DNA of 64,000 nt. Origin: Synaphobranchus kaupii (Eukaryota; Chordata; Actinopteri; Anguilliformes; Synaphobranchidae). This document shows positions 1-12,249 of the stretch, one piece after another. Under the pieces are notes generated by a model that saw only the letters and a list, made by a program, of their open reading frames with translations, did not search any database and was not told the origin of the DNA. Both the position numbers and the translations under genes were made by a program. Position 1 is the stretch's first letter. Each line of letters starts with the position of its first letter. Location: the NCBI GenBank assembly GCA_029718625.1, contig CM056381.1, forward strand, positions 56,290,157-56,354,156. Direction: 5' to 3'.

Positions 1-19
1 TGTGTTTTCCTGTCTGTTT

Positions 20-197
20 ATTATAGTTTATAATAGTATTTGGAATGGTTTATAATAGCATAGTTTATAATGGTATTTGGAATGATTTATAATAGTATAG
101 TTTATAATAGTATTTGGAATGGTTTATAATAGCATAGTTTATAATAGTATTTGGAATGGTTTATAATAGTATAGTTTATAATAGTATTTGGAATGAA
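20..197. repeat. 37-bp AT-rich minisatellite, about five units
   Basis: A unit alternating TTTATAATAG and TATTTGGAATG blocks recurs with a period of about 37 bp and small substitutions. It stops abruptly at the non-repetitive GAAAGTGTGG. Short open frames across it are repeat artefacts. Confidence 0.9.
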
Positions 198-329
198 AGT
201 GTGGTGTTGCTGATTTGCCCACAGCTTACTCTGAACTACAGTCAACGTTCAGTGCTAGGGATAGCTGCTACATTATGCAAAGGATGTGCTTTGCCTTGTC
301 TGTTCTGTAATGATGATGATGTCTCTGTA

Positions 330-384
330 CGCACTTACTGTACGTCGCTTTGGATAAAAGCGTCTGCTAAATAAATGTAATGTA
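330..384 (+). repeat. Fish LINE/SINE 3' tail fragment
   Basis: Contains the TCGCTTTGGATAAAAGCG and TCTGCTAAATAAATGTAATG motifs, which end an abundant fish retroposon family. The same tail closes the LINE fragments inside both arms of the palindrome at 6.5-15.1 kb. Only the 3' end is present. Confidence 0.75.
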
Positions 385-385
385 C

Positions 386-998
386 AATAAAATAATATTC
401 CACCATCAGGAAAATACTCGCAATGTTCTAGCTTCATGGCAAATCGGTCAAACATAACACATGGTTGAGCCATCGAACGCTTACAGAAGCCTACATGTAT
501 GTGAAATACCCTCATTAGAGAACAGCGCTAAAAACACTTGTAGTGGCCGCCACGAGCCACTACGCTAACTATAACACTATACTATCAGATATTATCAATA
601 CAAATATGTTCAGCATTATTAGCAGGCTAACAGTTGTCTATTATGAGCAATGCGAATATAACAATATCAAAAACATGGCTAAAGGCAATGGTGGAGTGGG
701 AAAACTTATAACATATAATCAAAATATTACAAGCAGTAGGCTAGTACTTACATATCAAGTATGATATCTTCGCCATGTTGGCTACGTACACACTGCCAGT
801 TTTCGTGAGTGACCGCCATATTAACTGATGAGAGTGAATACGGTAGTTACTCCCTGTGAACTGTACATACAAACAGCAGAGCGGAGTGAATTCAGTATTT
901 AGGTTTGTACAAGTAACAGAAGTCACTCTCCTCCCCCGATCTCGAGATGACAGTGAAAATATCTGTAAACATATCAACGTTTACTTGGGACAATTGGT
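386..998. other. No recognisable feature
   Basis: AT-rich sequence without a convincing ORF, repeat or RNA gene. It adjoins the deleted Gypsy element, and no 5' LTR or primer-binding site was recognised. Confidence 0.5.
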
Positions 999-2312
999 TT
1001 GCAAATAATTTGCACCGACTCAGTTGAGTTCCTTGGCTTCATCGTGGAGAAGGGACAGATCAGGGCGGATCCCAAGAAAGTTCAGGCGGTCACTGACTGG
1101 CCCACGCCTTCCTCTCGGAAACACCTTCAACGCTTCTTGGGATTCGCCAACTTCTACAGAAGGTTCATCAGGTCCTACAGCCAAGTAGTTTCCCCCCTCA
1201 CCAAGCTTACTTCCACTGCCATGCCATTCCGTTGGGGTCCCGAAGCGGAGGGAGCATTTGCCCGACAATTCAACACCTGCTCCGAGCGAGAGACACCTGA
1301 GAACATCCTCCCTGTTTCCTGCACAGTCACCTCTGTAACCTGGAAGGTTGAGGCGGTGATCCAGAGGGCTCTACGGGAGGAGCCCGATCCCAGGTCCAAC
1401 CCCGGCACACGCCTTTACGTCCCCTCAGCTGCTTGGACACAGGTGCTTCAGTGGGCCCATTCATCTCTCCTGTCCTGCCATCCCGGCTTTACCCGCACCT
1501 TGGCGGTGCTGAAGCGTAAGTTCTGGTGGAGCTCCATGATCCCTGACACCAGGCGCTTCATCAAGGCGTGCACCACCTGCGTCAGAAGCAAGGCCTCCTA
1601 CCAGGCTCCGGCTGGACTGCTCCAACCTCTGCCCGTGCCCAGCCGACCCTGGAGCCACATCGGGGTGGATTTCGTTACCCTCGCCCTTGGCTACCAACCT
1701 CCACTGTTTCCCGACCAGGAAGCCGAGATCGCCGTTCCCTCCCTCGCCACCCACATGAGGCGTTGTGTTAAGATTTGGAGGGACGCCAGGGCCGCGCTGT
1801 TATGCACGGCAGACCGCAATCGACGCTTCGCTAATCGCCACCGCACACCAGCTCCAGTTTACAAGCCAGGTGATTCCGTCTGGCTTTCCACCAAGGACAT
1901 TCCACTTCAATCCACTTCCCACAAACTGCAACCCCGTTTCATTGGCCCCTTCAAGATTCTCTCCATCATCAACTATTCATCTGTTAAATTGTCACTCCCT
2001 GCTTCACTCAAGATTCACCCCACATTCCATGTTTCCTGTATCAAGCCCGTAACTTCCCACCCCCTATGTCCCCCCGACCCCCCACCCCCTCCTCCCCGCA
2101 TCATTGATAACCATCCAGCATACACTGTCAAGAAACTGTTGAACATTCGTAAGAGGGGTCATGGTTACCAGTACCTGGTGGACTGGGAGGGTTACGGCCC
2201 AGAGGAGCGTTCTTGGTTCGCTCCCAGTCTTATTATTGACAAGTCATTGATCAAGGACTTTCACCGTGACCACCCTGAGAAGCTCATGAGACTGCCAGGA
2301 GTCGGTCGTTAA
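999..2312 (+). pseudogene. Chromodomain Gypsy (Ty3-type) pol, internally deleted
   Basis: Part of an LTR-retrotransposon polyprotein, open for 437 codons but missing large sections. Residues 1-90 are the C-terminal reverse transcriptase/connection region ([19 protein letters not shown], then [15 protein letters not shown]). The frame jumps directly to the integrase HHCC zinc-binding region (HPGF, then CTTCVRSK near residue 195). It reaches SHIGVDFVT at the start of the integrase core, then jumps again past the DDE core to the C-terminal part ([16 protein letters not shown]) and a chromodomain near 370-425 ([17 protein letters not shown]). Gag, protease, the RT active site, RNase H and the integrase catalytic triad are absent, so it cannot be autonomous. 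The open frame starts at a TTG, so the true start is upstream or lost. A purine tract and LTR follow. Two deletions that kept the frame open are unusual for a decayed copy. Confidence 0.9.
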
Positions 2313-2321
2313 GGGGGGGGG
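2311..2321 (+). promoter_or_regulatory. Polypurine tract of the Gypsy element
   Basis: AAGGGGGGGGG overlaps the pol stop codon and lies just before the LTR-like TGTCACG. This is the expected position for the plus-strand primer in reverse transcription. Confidence 0.8.
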
Positions 2322-2324
2322 TCC

Positions 2325-3405
2325 TGTCACGATTCTAGCCTGTCATGTCATGTTTTATGTTTCATTTCTGTCTTAGTTAGATTTCTTGTTAATGTCACGT
2401 ATTGTGTTTAGTCTAGTCACGCCACGTTTTATGTTTAATTCTTGTTACGTTTCATTTTCATGTCATGTCACGTTTATTGTTTGATTGTTGTTACGATTTA
2501 TTTTCTTGTCATGTCACGTTTTATATTTTATTCATGTTACGTTTTCCGTTCATTGTTTAGCATACACATTTCCGTGTTTTTCCGCAGCCTTGCGTTCACG
2601 CTGTTTCTCTCTCTCTCTTGCTGTCGCTCATGCTTCCCTAATTGTTTCATTCTCCCGTGTCTATTTACTAATCTACTAACATTAGATCAGGATTGGGTAA
2701 TACTAACTCTCTAACCATGTGTTCATGTTTACCTTACGTTTCTCGTGCATGTCATTTACTAATTTACTAACGCTAGGTCAGGATAGGTTTATTACTAACG
2801 ATTACTAATTATCTTGTTACCTTGTCAGCCTTCCACACCTGATTTCCATTCGCATGCTGCTCTCAAGCTAATTGTCTGCACCTGTCTACACCTGCATTTA
2901 AGCTCAGTGTTCATGTCTTGTCTTCGCAAGATTGTTGCCTCCTGTTTACAGTGCACTCTTGAGCGGTTTTCCAAGCCTGTCTTTTGTTTACGATCCAAGC
3001 CTGTTTTTGACCACTGTTACTGACTTCTGTTTTGTTGACCACTGCCTGCCTGTACCACGAGTTATTGCCTGCTGTCTTTGTACTTTTGCCCTGGGAAGCG
3101 GACTCCGGTCTTGACTCTTGCACCGTCTTCGACCTCGAGCCTGCCTACCGTCTGCCTGTACTACTGCCCCGCTGACAGCTACTCTGGTTACTGACTTTCT
3201 GCATGGTGTACCGATTCCGAGACTGCCTTCTCCCTCGGTACTGTACTTTGGTTTTTTGGCTGGATTACCCGTTTATGAACATTGCTTGTGTTTTGACTAC
3301 GCTCTTTGGATTTTCCTTAAATAAAGCCCTGATGGGACTTTATCATCAGTCACTGCTTCTGAGTCGTGCATTTCGGGTCCTACCCTCACAAACCCGTCTC
3401 AGCTG
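2325..3405 (+). repeat. 3' LTR of the Gypsy element
   Basis: Begins TGTCACG just after the polypurine tract and carries many TCATGTCACGTT-like short repeats in its first 250 bp. An AATAAA lies at 3320-3325. The right end was set near CCCGTCTCA, but no clean terminal CA or target duplication was seen, so it may be truncated. No matching 5' LTR exists in the window. Confidence 0.7.
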
Positions 3406-3504
3406 TTTTCTTTGCAGTGGCAGCAAACTTAACTGGATCGCACCAGAGCTAGTTACAGAATGTAGCTGGTTAGGTAAACTACATTTTTTTCTATCAAATC
3501 CTAA

Positions 3505-4215
3505 AAGTTTCCTATCTTACACCTGGCGCTAAGCGGTGCTAACCAAACGCAAGTATCTTTGCTATCTTACACCTGGCGCAGTGGTCATTATAGTGCCCAG
3601 CACTCACGTTGTTTAAATACCAAGTGATCTTGCATCCATAGCAAGTGAACTGGGCAGGTTGTTCTTACGATGGCAAGAGAATTTTTGGCGTATTCCTATC
3701 TTGAGCCAGCAGAAAGCGCTTGCACTAAAACCACCACAAACCTGGTCTAAAGTCATGTCGCAGTTGTTTAAATGTTATTTTAATGGCGCATATAAGTGTG
3801 TCTACATAGGTGTGTGCACAATGCGCGTATACCCTCCTGTCTGTTACACACAGGGAGCCCTATCTTACACCCGGCGCAAAGCACCGCTAACCCAAACGCA
3901 AGTGTCTGTTATCTTACACCCGGCGCTGGGTTCATTATAACGCCTCGTGCTCACGTCATTTAACTACCATGTATTCTTGCACCCGTTGCAAGTGAACTGG
4001 GCGTGTTGGTCTTAAGAAGAGGAGTGGCCAGGATTCTTTTTGGCGTATTGCTATCTTAAGCCAGCAGAAAGCGCTTGCGCTAGAACCACCACAAACCTGG
4101 TCTAAAGTCATGTCGCAGTTGTTTACATGTTATTTTAACGGCGCATATAAGTGCGTCTACATAGGCGTGCTCACAATGCGCATACCCTCCTGTCTGTTAC
4201 ACAGAGGGGCACGCA
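3505..4215. repeat. 355-bp tandem duplication of a MITE-like unit
   Basis: Two adjacent copies of a unit beginning CTATCTTACACC(C/T)GGCGC and ending near the CCTCCTGTCTGTTACACA block. AGTCATGTCG at 3751 recurs at 4106, giving a 355-bp period. An inverted relative lies at 51430-51780. Confidence 0.8.
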
Positions 4216-4860
4216 CAAGCATGACTAAAATATCAAGATTACAATGTGAAACATTATTAATGTGTAGGCTATATCAAAAAATGCATAATAATAAAAAGGT
4301 CCATAGGTCCACATACCTTTCCCTCAGCGAAGGGGAATGCCATGCACATTAAATTGCTTTCAGCCCACTCAATCAACATCCAGGCGATGTGCGATGGTAC
4401 GGGACAATGGCTATCCATTAAAAAGGAGCTGATAACACCTATATCAAGCCTAATGCGCGAATTGTCATTTACACATAATGCGTGAATTGTCATTCAATGG
4501 AAAACGCATGCAATAGACGGACATTTGAGTTCTGAAAATGCACTTCAGATGTCATTACAATACAGCTCTGTTTATCTAGGAATACAGTCTGTGTAAATAG
4601 AATAGTTTGTGACTGAAAAAAGTTCAAAACCTTGTCCACTGAATATTGCATTTATTGTTTTTCAAATAGCCTAGGCTACAGAGGATTTGCTGTGCATAAG
4701 GTTAAAAAACAGAGATAAATGTCACCATATTAGCTATTCCTTCATATTTTTTAAATTACAGTGACAAGGTTTCCATACCCTCAGCATATTAAAACCCTGC
4801 TGATTTCACCTGTTATTCCATAACTGAACAAAAGATTTTAAAAAGAACTAAGCTATATGT
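4195..4860 (+). repeat. Long dispersed repeat, copy 1
   Basis: The segment from GGGGCACGCACAAGCATGAC to AAAGAACTAAGC recurs in reverse orientation at about 50740-51430, and its first part recurs directly at 5525-6060. No coding capacity was recognised. It is continuous with the tandem duplication on its left, and the 50.7-kb copy has the same arrangement, so both probably belong to one element. Confidence 0.8.
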
Positions 4861-5254
4861 GTGAACCTATGGGTTGCCAACCTGACAGCTTTATTGTATT
4901 TAGTGTCATCTTTAAGGCAAAATAATGTTATTTATTAGAATGCAGATAGGCCTAATGAACTTCGGATGAAGCTTGAACATGAGTTCATTGCTTCATTGCA
5001 TAATCAAACGAAATTTGTTAAACAAGCAGGATAATTTGGCATTTTCTAAGGTGAGACGGAAGCCATTGGTAGCTTATTCTCAGCTGTTGCAGGTGCTTTA
5101 AACTAAATTTAACCGCATATATTTTGTAAAATAACAGCGCACTCCGGAATTACCGGGAACTCATAATGGTTAGTCCAAATAATATTGATCATAGGCTACT
5201 ATTGATCCATATAGCCTATTCCTTGGTTGCACTAAACACGCACGAGCATGTCTG
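4861..5254. other. Unassigned AT-rich spacer
   Basis: I see no gene, RNA or defined repeat here. Confidence 0.4.
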
Positions 5255-5525
5255 TTTCGCCATCATATAAGCAATCCGCCAAGGTGGAAAAGCAGGCTTT
5301 TAAAGGGAATGGGATATGACATTTTGATTGGTTTATTGCATGTCACGCCCAAAACACACCGATAATTAATGAAGAAACTAGGTTCAGCCCATTTGCACGC
5401 TGCGCCGTGCTTAGCGCCCAAAAAACACGCCGTTAAAATAGCAAAAGTGGACTTGGACACGCCCTAAATGGACTTTACGCCATGCACTTAGACCAAGCGC
5501 CAAGATCGCCAAGATAGAGCCCAGG
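5255..5525 (-). mobile_element. MITE-like element ending in GGGCTCTATCTTG
   Basis: Shares with 63667-63900, in opposite orientation, the AATGGGATATGACATTTTGA, CACGCC, and GTGGACTTGGACACGCCCTA blocks. The right end reads CCAAGATAGAGCCC. It is rich in GGCGC-type motifs and has no ORF of note. Confidence 0.65.
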
Positions 5526-6060
5526 GGCGTGCACAAGCATGACTAAAAATATCAAGATTACAATGTGAAATATTATTGTTGTGTAGGCTATATCAAAAAA
5601 TGCATAATAATAAAAGGGTCCATAGGTCAAAGACCACATACCTGTCCCTCAGCGAAGGGGCCCTTATGGAAATGTAATATACTGTAGTATATTTTAAATA
5701 TATTGTGATGATACTTTTTATATATTTACAATATACTGCAGTATATTTTTTTCCATAAGGGGGAATGGCGCATTAATTTGCTTTCAGCCCACTCCATCAA
5801 CATCCAGGCGATGTGCGATGGTACGTATAAGGTTACATGTAGTCTATTCGCAATAATCCTGGATCAAGCTATGACTTAGCCTATATTTGCCAATAGTTCC
5901 TGTAATCTTCCAGGGGGACAATCTTCTGTTACAGGACAATGTAATCCATTAAAAACTTTGCTGATAACACCTATATCAAGCAAGGTGTAAAATTGTCATT
6001 TACACCTAATGTGTGAATTGTCATTCAATGGAGTTCAGGCAATAAATTCTATTCTCCTGT
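5526..6060 (+). repeat. Long dispersed repeat, partial copy 2
   Basis: Repeats the start of the 4195-4860 copy (GCACAAGCATGACTAAAA, then CCCTCAGCGAAGGGG, then CAACATCCAGGCGATGTGCG). It is interrupted by the MITE at 5661-5761 and by a short insertion near 5825-5930. Confidence 0.75.
5661..5761. mobile_element. Short palindromic MITE
   Basis: Ends are CCCTTATGGAAA and TTTCCATAAGGG, with internal complementary ATATACTG(T/C)AGTATAT blocks. It splits the CCCTCAGCGAAGGGG/GAATGGC sequence that is contiguous in the copy at 4320, which shows it is an insertion. Confidence 0.85.
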
Positions 6061-6522
6061 GTGTGTATGCATGTGTGCGTGTGTGCGTATGTTTAGAGAT
6101 GTGCTGTGATCTCCACACTGATTAAACACTTTTTACCTGCTAACCTCTGGCCCTTTTACAGTGTTTTCACAGGCCCTGCTTTGGAAAGCGGAAGGGCTGG
6201 AATGTGATTGTGCCCAGTCTCATTCCTCAGAGTTCTCTGTGGCATCAAATGGTCATGACTGATGGCAGAGACGTAGGGGTAGTAGACCTGTGTAAAGCTG
6301 TAACTGAAAACCAAGAGTGCTATGAGAAGAGGCTGGTAGCACAGTAATTCTGTTATTTGAGAATACTACCGCTATAACAAAAGATCAACAGAATTGTAAT
6401 GGTAAATAGGGAACACAGACAAAATAAATGGGTGCCTTTTAATGATTGTTATTTTGTAAACATATAGTATATTTGTGCAACCTAAGTATATTATGTTATG
6501 TTTTATGATACTGGACACTATT
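6061..6522. other. Unassigned sequence left of the palindromic element
   Basis: Contains a short TGTG-rich stretch near 6060-6090. No gene or repeat was recognised. Confidence 0.4.
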
Positions 6523-6549
6523 TATATTACAACCTGGTCTCACAGCCCA

Positions 6550-6603
6550 TTCGTATCTATTCTACGAAATTCCAGTCCCGAAAATTCGTATTTATTTTAC
6601 GAA
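6550..6603. promoter_or_regulatory. Paired subterminal palindromes TTCGTA-N7-TACGAA (left)
   Basis: TTCGTA/TACGAA half-sites lie at 6550-6568 and 6585-6603, each with a 7-nt spacer and 35 bp apart. They are mirrored at the right end. Position and symmetry suggest transposase-binding sites; that role is inferred. Confidence 0.55.
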
Positions 6604-7249
6604 TTAGCGATTGCACACCACGTGACTTTACGATTTTCTCCGATGAATTACGAGACAAAACGGAGATCCACCATTTTTATTTCACGGTCAAATAAAGCGA
6701 ATGGGTAAGCTGCCGGTATTGTACTTATAGTTTATACTTATAGTTATAGTACATTCATAGAATACCTTTCTTATTTTGTAATTGCATTTTAATGCAATAT
6801 GATGTATAATTCTCGAGCTTCTTCGTCTCTGCTTTATCTGTGTGGGTTGCAATTTATAGGCTAGTCTTGTAGGCTATTGCTTGTATTAAACTAGCTGAAG
6901 TTAGCTAGGTCTGTTCAGATCAGTACATACTGCATAGGCTGCAATATGATTATTAATGGATTTAGCTTGTGAACTAGGCATCAGAGCGTGTCGTTTTCGG
7001 TTCTTTTGAGACGTATAACATGACAAAACCGAGCATATCTGTAATGGAAACAACCGCGTCTCCCCGTTAACTTCTGTAATGAACTGCGATTCCCATGATT
7101 CTGTGCGCTGTCTGTGTGTATTGCCCATAGACTGTAGAGACGTGACGGGTTGAATGAGCAGCTCCCATGGGAATCCATGGAACTGGTAAGCGGAAGCTGC
7201 CTCCAGTTTTTTTTTTTATCTCGATGGTTGAACTTTCATTCATAAAACC

Positions 7250-7643
7250 AACAAAAACAAAAAGTCTGCCAGTCTGCAAATAACAGGATTCCTAAATGCT
7301 ATATGCAAATCCCATATGCAAAAGGTCTATAAAAATCTTTTAAAAATCACATATGCCATATACAAAACTTAAATAAAATAAATATGTAGTAGAGAGCTAG
7401 CATATACATTTCTTGCTAAAATTAAATAGTTCCCTAATACATGGTACTCCTTATAAAAAAAACATTGTATAAGAATTGTATAGAAATATATAATATAATA
7501 GGCTACTAATCAACATGCTTTTTTATAAAAACTTTGCAAGTATGATCATATATGATTTTTACAGACCTTTTGCATATGGGATTACCTTCGTAAGCATTTA
7601 GGAATCCTAATATTTGCAGACTGGCAGACTTTTTGTTGTTGTT
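7250..7643. mobile_element. Nested small palindromic element, left arm
   Basis: Terminal inverted repeats carry AAAGTCTGCCAGTCTGCAAA and AGGATTCCTAAATGCT, closing with the complementary blocks at 7592-7632. The interior is AT-rich with repeated CATATG. It lies inside a palindrome arm and is duplicated at 14006-14402, so it inserted before the arms were formed or copied. Confidence 0.75.
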
Positions 7644-8519
7644 GGTAGTTTAAGCCAACACAATCTCTCAAGCATGGTACACAGCAGATATAGAATGTAC
7701 AAAATACGCACTGTTGTTATTTATTTATAATAATAATAATAATGCAATTTTATTTAAAGCTTTTTTTTACAGCAAAATCCTATTACACAGTTAAAGTAAA
7801 ATATATAAAAACAATGGATAAATAAAACAAAAGACTAAAATGAACATGAAAAATATTCTCAAATCCAGAAGCTTGAGAAGCAATGCAATAATAATGGTAT
7901 ATAATGTAAGGAAGACTTAAAATTCAGTAATTAGACTATCAGTTTCCTTTTCAATTTAGAATTAAACAAATTTTGTAGGCTGATAACCACAATGATAATT
8001 TTCCATGCCAAATAAACGTTCATGCACGGCTCTCAAGCCTACAATACTTCGGCATAACCAGCAGGTAATGTGCGTATGTCAAGTGAAGACCTGACGTGGA
8101 GCTACGACCATTTCCACGGTCAAATGGAGTCACGTTGAAATTTTATAAATCACTACTTTGTCGTGATTTTTTACGTACGCCACACGTAAGATCAAATTTG
8201 ATCAAAAGTACTTTTTATAAATGAGGCCCCTGGTCTTGGCCCTTCTGCCCTTCTGACCATCTTCTGGCATAGACTCAAGACTCGCCTGTTTAGATTGCAT
8301 CTTTGCTTCCTGAATTAATTGTTAGCATGCAAGTCTTGCTTTTTGTAATAGCATTTTAGGGGCATGTTAACAGTGATTTATACATCAACACTTGCCATGT
8401 TACTGACATTTTAGTTAATGTATTATTTAGACTTGTACTGTTTTTTTTTTCAGTATACCATTGTTTTTTTATTGGACATTTCTCTTATATAGCAGTATTT
8501 CTCATTCCCCCCTCTACCT

Positions 8520-9400
8520 AACAGGTCAAGGAGAGGATATCAGCCTGCCTGGCTGACATTTCTATGTGGATGGCTACTCATCACCTGAAGCTCAACCTTC
8601 ACAATACGGAACTGCGCTTCATACCTCACAGGACCTCCCCACTGCAAGCCCTCTCCATCACCGTCGACGGTACTATGGTGGCTGCCTCCCGCTCTGCAAG
8701 GAACCTGGGGATGGTCCTGGATGACCAGCTGGACTTCATGGAGCACATCAGGGCAACAGCACGGTCCTGCAGGTTCCTCCTGTACAACATCAGGAGGATT
8801 CGACCATACCTGACCACCTACTCGACCCAGCTTCTCGTCCAGACCATGGTTATCTCACGCCTGGATTACTCCCCCCAAAGTTTTCACACATCACCCCCCT
8901 GCTGAGGTCAGTCTACTGGCTGCCGGTTGCCGCCAAGATCAGGTTCAAAGTTCTGACCCTGGCCTACGCTGCAGCCAAAAGGACAAGCCCTTCCTACCTG
9001 CAAGACATAATACAACACTAAACTCCAGCTCGACCAATTCGCTCTGCTCGTCCGGACTGCGGAGCTTCTCCACCCTAGCTCCCCAGTGGTGGAACAAACT
9101 CTTCACTCCTCTACGTTCTGATCAAACACTGCCTGCACACCTCTTCAGAAACTCACCTTGACTGTTTTTAGCTTGTTTCCTGTTCCTTAATTCTTTGTTG
9201 ATTTTATAGTTTATAATGTCTTGTTGTCTTAGCCATAGCTTACTGTGTACTATACTCAATGTGGATATTATACTATGGATAGCTGCTATGTTATGATAAG
9301 AAATTAGCTCTATCTGAACTGATGTCATTGACCTTCGGTATGGACTTATTGTGCGTCGCTTTGGATAAAAGCATCTGCCAAATGAATGTAATGTAAATAA
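8520..9400 (+). pseudogene. LINE reverse-transcriptase 3' fragment, left arm
   Basis: The C-terminal third of a non-LTR retrotransposon ORF2. The best open piece (8564-8905, 113 codons) has MATHHLKLNLHNTE, GMVLDDQLDF and QTMVISRLDY, the post-palm/thumb region of jockey/I-group RTs. Upstream is GTCAAGGAGAGGATATCAGC. A deletion follows SRLDY, after which decayed sequence continues through a WWNKLF-type end. The element closes with the GCTTTGGATAAAAGCATCTG tail near 9358-9400. The RT catalytic YADD region is absent, so this is a 5'-truncated, dead copy. Exact clade is uncertain. Confidence 0.8.
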
Positions 9401-10311
9401 AGTTTATTATTATTATTATTATTATTTTATGCAAACTTATGCACTTTTTGCCTTGTGAGTCGCTCTGTATAAGCGCATCTGCCAAATGAATAAATGTCTG
9501 TATTGATACACTTCTGTAATGTGATGGACCCTTTCTAGATTAAATAAGATAAATGTCCAGCTAATAAAAGCTTGAAGACGCTGAAGTTCAATACGTCTCT
9601 GAGTGAATTAATACTAAATTTATTTTACAGTGCATTGTGTACGCTATATATTGATGTATTGTAAATTATCTCTTCTCTTTCAAAACCTGATTGCCAATAT
9701 ACGGCATATAGTAATAATGTTTATCATTTTAGTCATATAAAGGTTTGAAATTGTATATACCACAACATCTGATATTGATTACAATGAAAACACCAATTTA
9801 AAATGGGTGGAAAATTATTTTTATATAATTACGAAATTATAAAATCCCAGATCATGGGATAGACTACATTAAAAACATTTTTTTTTAAATATATATTTTT
9901 TTTACATACAGCTGACACCCTTGTCATTTTTATGTATTTAAAGGGAATGCTTTCATTACTACAAAGCTTTCACACTCGGCTACTACATGCTGTTCACTAC
10001 TGTCTGCTTATTAATTATCAACCTGCTGGATTTGGAAAGCATTATAAATGTCTAGAAGTAGCTAAGATAATTATCTAAGTATTAAAAGTTGGGTTCATGT
10101 GAGTAGCGTGATCCCATTCACAATAAACGGAGGGCATCTTCGTGTGTGTTGTATCAAGCGGAACTACATTTCGGCGCCATTTTATTGCTTCGCGCTAAGG
10201 AAAGTCTTGCTGGGAATTGTAGTTTTCTGTGCAAATGTATTCCCTATATACGTAATTATCTAGGAATTGCTAATGTATTATCTAGCTAGCAAGCCAGTTA
10301 TGCTAGCTACG

Positions 10312-11310
10312 CTAGATACTGCGATTTTCTGGCATGTTGGCCACCCTGACAAGGATTAATTAGAATATAAATATACCCAAATTGTAAACTATGAAATTAA
10401 ATACAAGAGCTATGGAAGGGTCAAAGGTCACAACAGTAGGATTAGGGTTATGGGTTCCTTAAAATCTAGAGGCTTGAAATTCGGAACTATTAATATATCC
10501 ATGGCCTACATTGCATAAGCAAAAGAACAGACCCCTAGCACACATAGACGCTCTATAGCACCACCTACAAATCTCAATTTTTTAAAAACTTTGACTCCTC
10601 CTACCTGAAGCACAAAGGCAGCCAAGCATCCCAAATTTAGTATACAAGGACAACTCAGCACCCCCTGTGACATATATATTTACATGTAAGCATAAATTAA
10701 ACTTGTCCTAATTAATTTGACTAATGATGAAAAATAGATCTATGAAGGCTGTTAGAATGTTCATAGGTCATTTTGGGTTACTGCTGAACACTGCACTCAG
10801 CTTCCCAAAATCGTAGAAGCATGACATTTTGCTAACTGAGTCTCATCAGGGCCTCTAGCATGTACACCAAAAATTAGACCGCTAGCATGAACACAGACTC
10901 TGTAGCGCCCCCTTGAAAATGTGATTTTTTAATATTTTGGACACTCGCCATTTGTACACCGAATGATGTATCATGCTGAAATGTCGGAATCTAGACCACC
11001 TCTAGACATACTACAAATAATATCAGAACCAGATCTCTAGCTACAAAAAAAAAGTGCAGTATATGCTTTCAACAGGGGGCGCCACTTAAATTTCAGAATT
11101 AATGTACAACACTTTCCGAGGTGATTCTTAGGATCAAGCCGAGTCAGAAAACATCAGTCATAAGAACATTTCAGTAAAAAAGACAATATAGGACTGCCAT
11201 CTACCTTTGACTATTAATATTAATATTAAGCTATTAATAATGAAAATGTATATCCTGTCTACCAGCAGCTAAAACAGGCGTAGCTAGCTAGGTACCTAGA
11301 TCTGGTTGAA
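10312..11310. other. Unique spacer of the giant palindrome
   Basis: About 1 kb without an inverted partner and without a convincing ORF. It carries several degenerate TAGC(A/G)CC(A/C)CCT-type blocks (near 10557, 10900 and, inverted, 11078). These recall dispersed repeats also glimpsed near 59090 and 59552. Confidence 0.6.
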
Positions 11311-12194
11311 CGTAGCTAGCATAACTGGCTTGCTAGGTAGATAATACAATAGCAATTCCTAGATAATTACGTATACAGGGAATATATTTGTAAAAAAAAA
11401 AAACTACAATTCCCAGTAATACTTTCCTTAGCGCAAAGCAATAAAATGGCGCCGAAATGTAGTTTGATACAACCGTAAACACACACGAAGATGCCCTCCG
11501 TTTATTGCGAATGGGACCACGCTACTCACATGAACCCAACTTTTAATACTTAGATAATTATCTTAGCTACTTTCCAAAGTAGCTTTCCAAATCCAGCAGG
11601 TTGATAATTAATAAGCAGACAGTAGTGAACAGCATGCAGTAGCCTAGTGTGAAAGCTTTGTAGGAATGAAAGCATTCCCTTTAAATACATAAAAATGACA
11701 AGGGTGTCAGCTGTATGTAAAAAAAATATATATTTAAAAAAGAAAATTGTTAATGTAGTCTATCCTATGATCTGAGATTTTATTGGTAATTATATAAAAA
11801 TAATTTTCTACCCATTTTAAATTGGTGTTTTCATTGTAATCAATATCAGATGTTGTGGTATATGCAATTTCTAACTTTTATATGACTAAAATGATAAACA
11901 TTATTATTACTATATGCTGTATATTGGCCATCAGGTTTTGAAAGAGAAGAGATAATTTACAATACATCAATATATGGTGTACACAATGCACTGTCAAATA
12001 AATTTTGTATTAATTCACTCAGAGACGTATTGAACTTCAGTGTCTTCAAGCTTTTATTAGCTGGACATTTAGCTTATTTAATCTAGAAAGGGTCCATCAC
12101 ATTACAGAAGTGTATCAATACAGACATTTATTCATTTGGCAGATGCGCTTATACAGAGCGACTTACAAGGCAAAAAGTGCATAAGTTTGCATAA

Positions 12195-12235
<41 letters not shown>
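12195..12235. repeat. (AAT)n microsatellite
   Basis: A run of AAT/TAA triplets, longer than its counterpart at 9405-9427 in the left arm. This is one of the few length differences between the arms. Confidence 0.95.
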
Positions 12236-12236
<1 letters not shown>

Positions 12237-12249
12237 CTTTATTTACATT

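Noticed and set aside
6901..7178. Repeated ORFs of 65-125 codons in the palindrome arms (also 14370-14747)
   Set aside because: They recur only because the arms are copies, the frame extends further in one arm than the other, and no family or motif is seen. Treated as chance frames.
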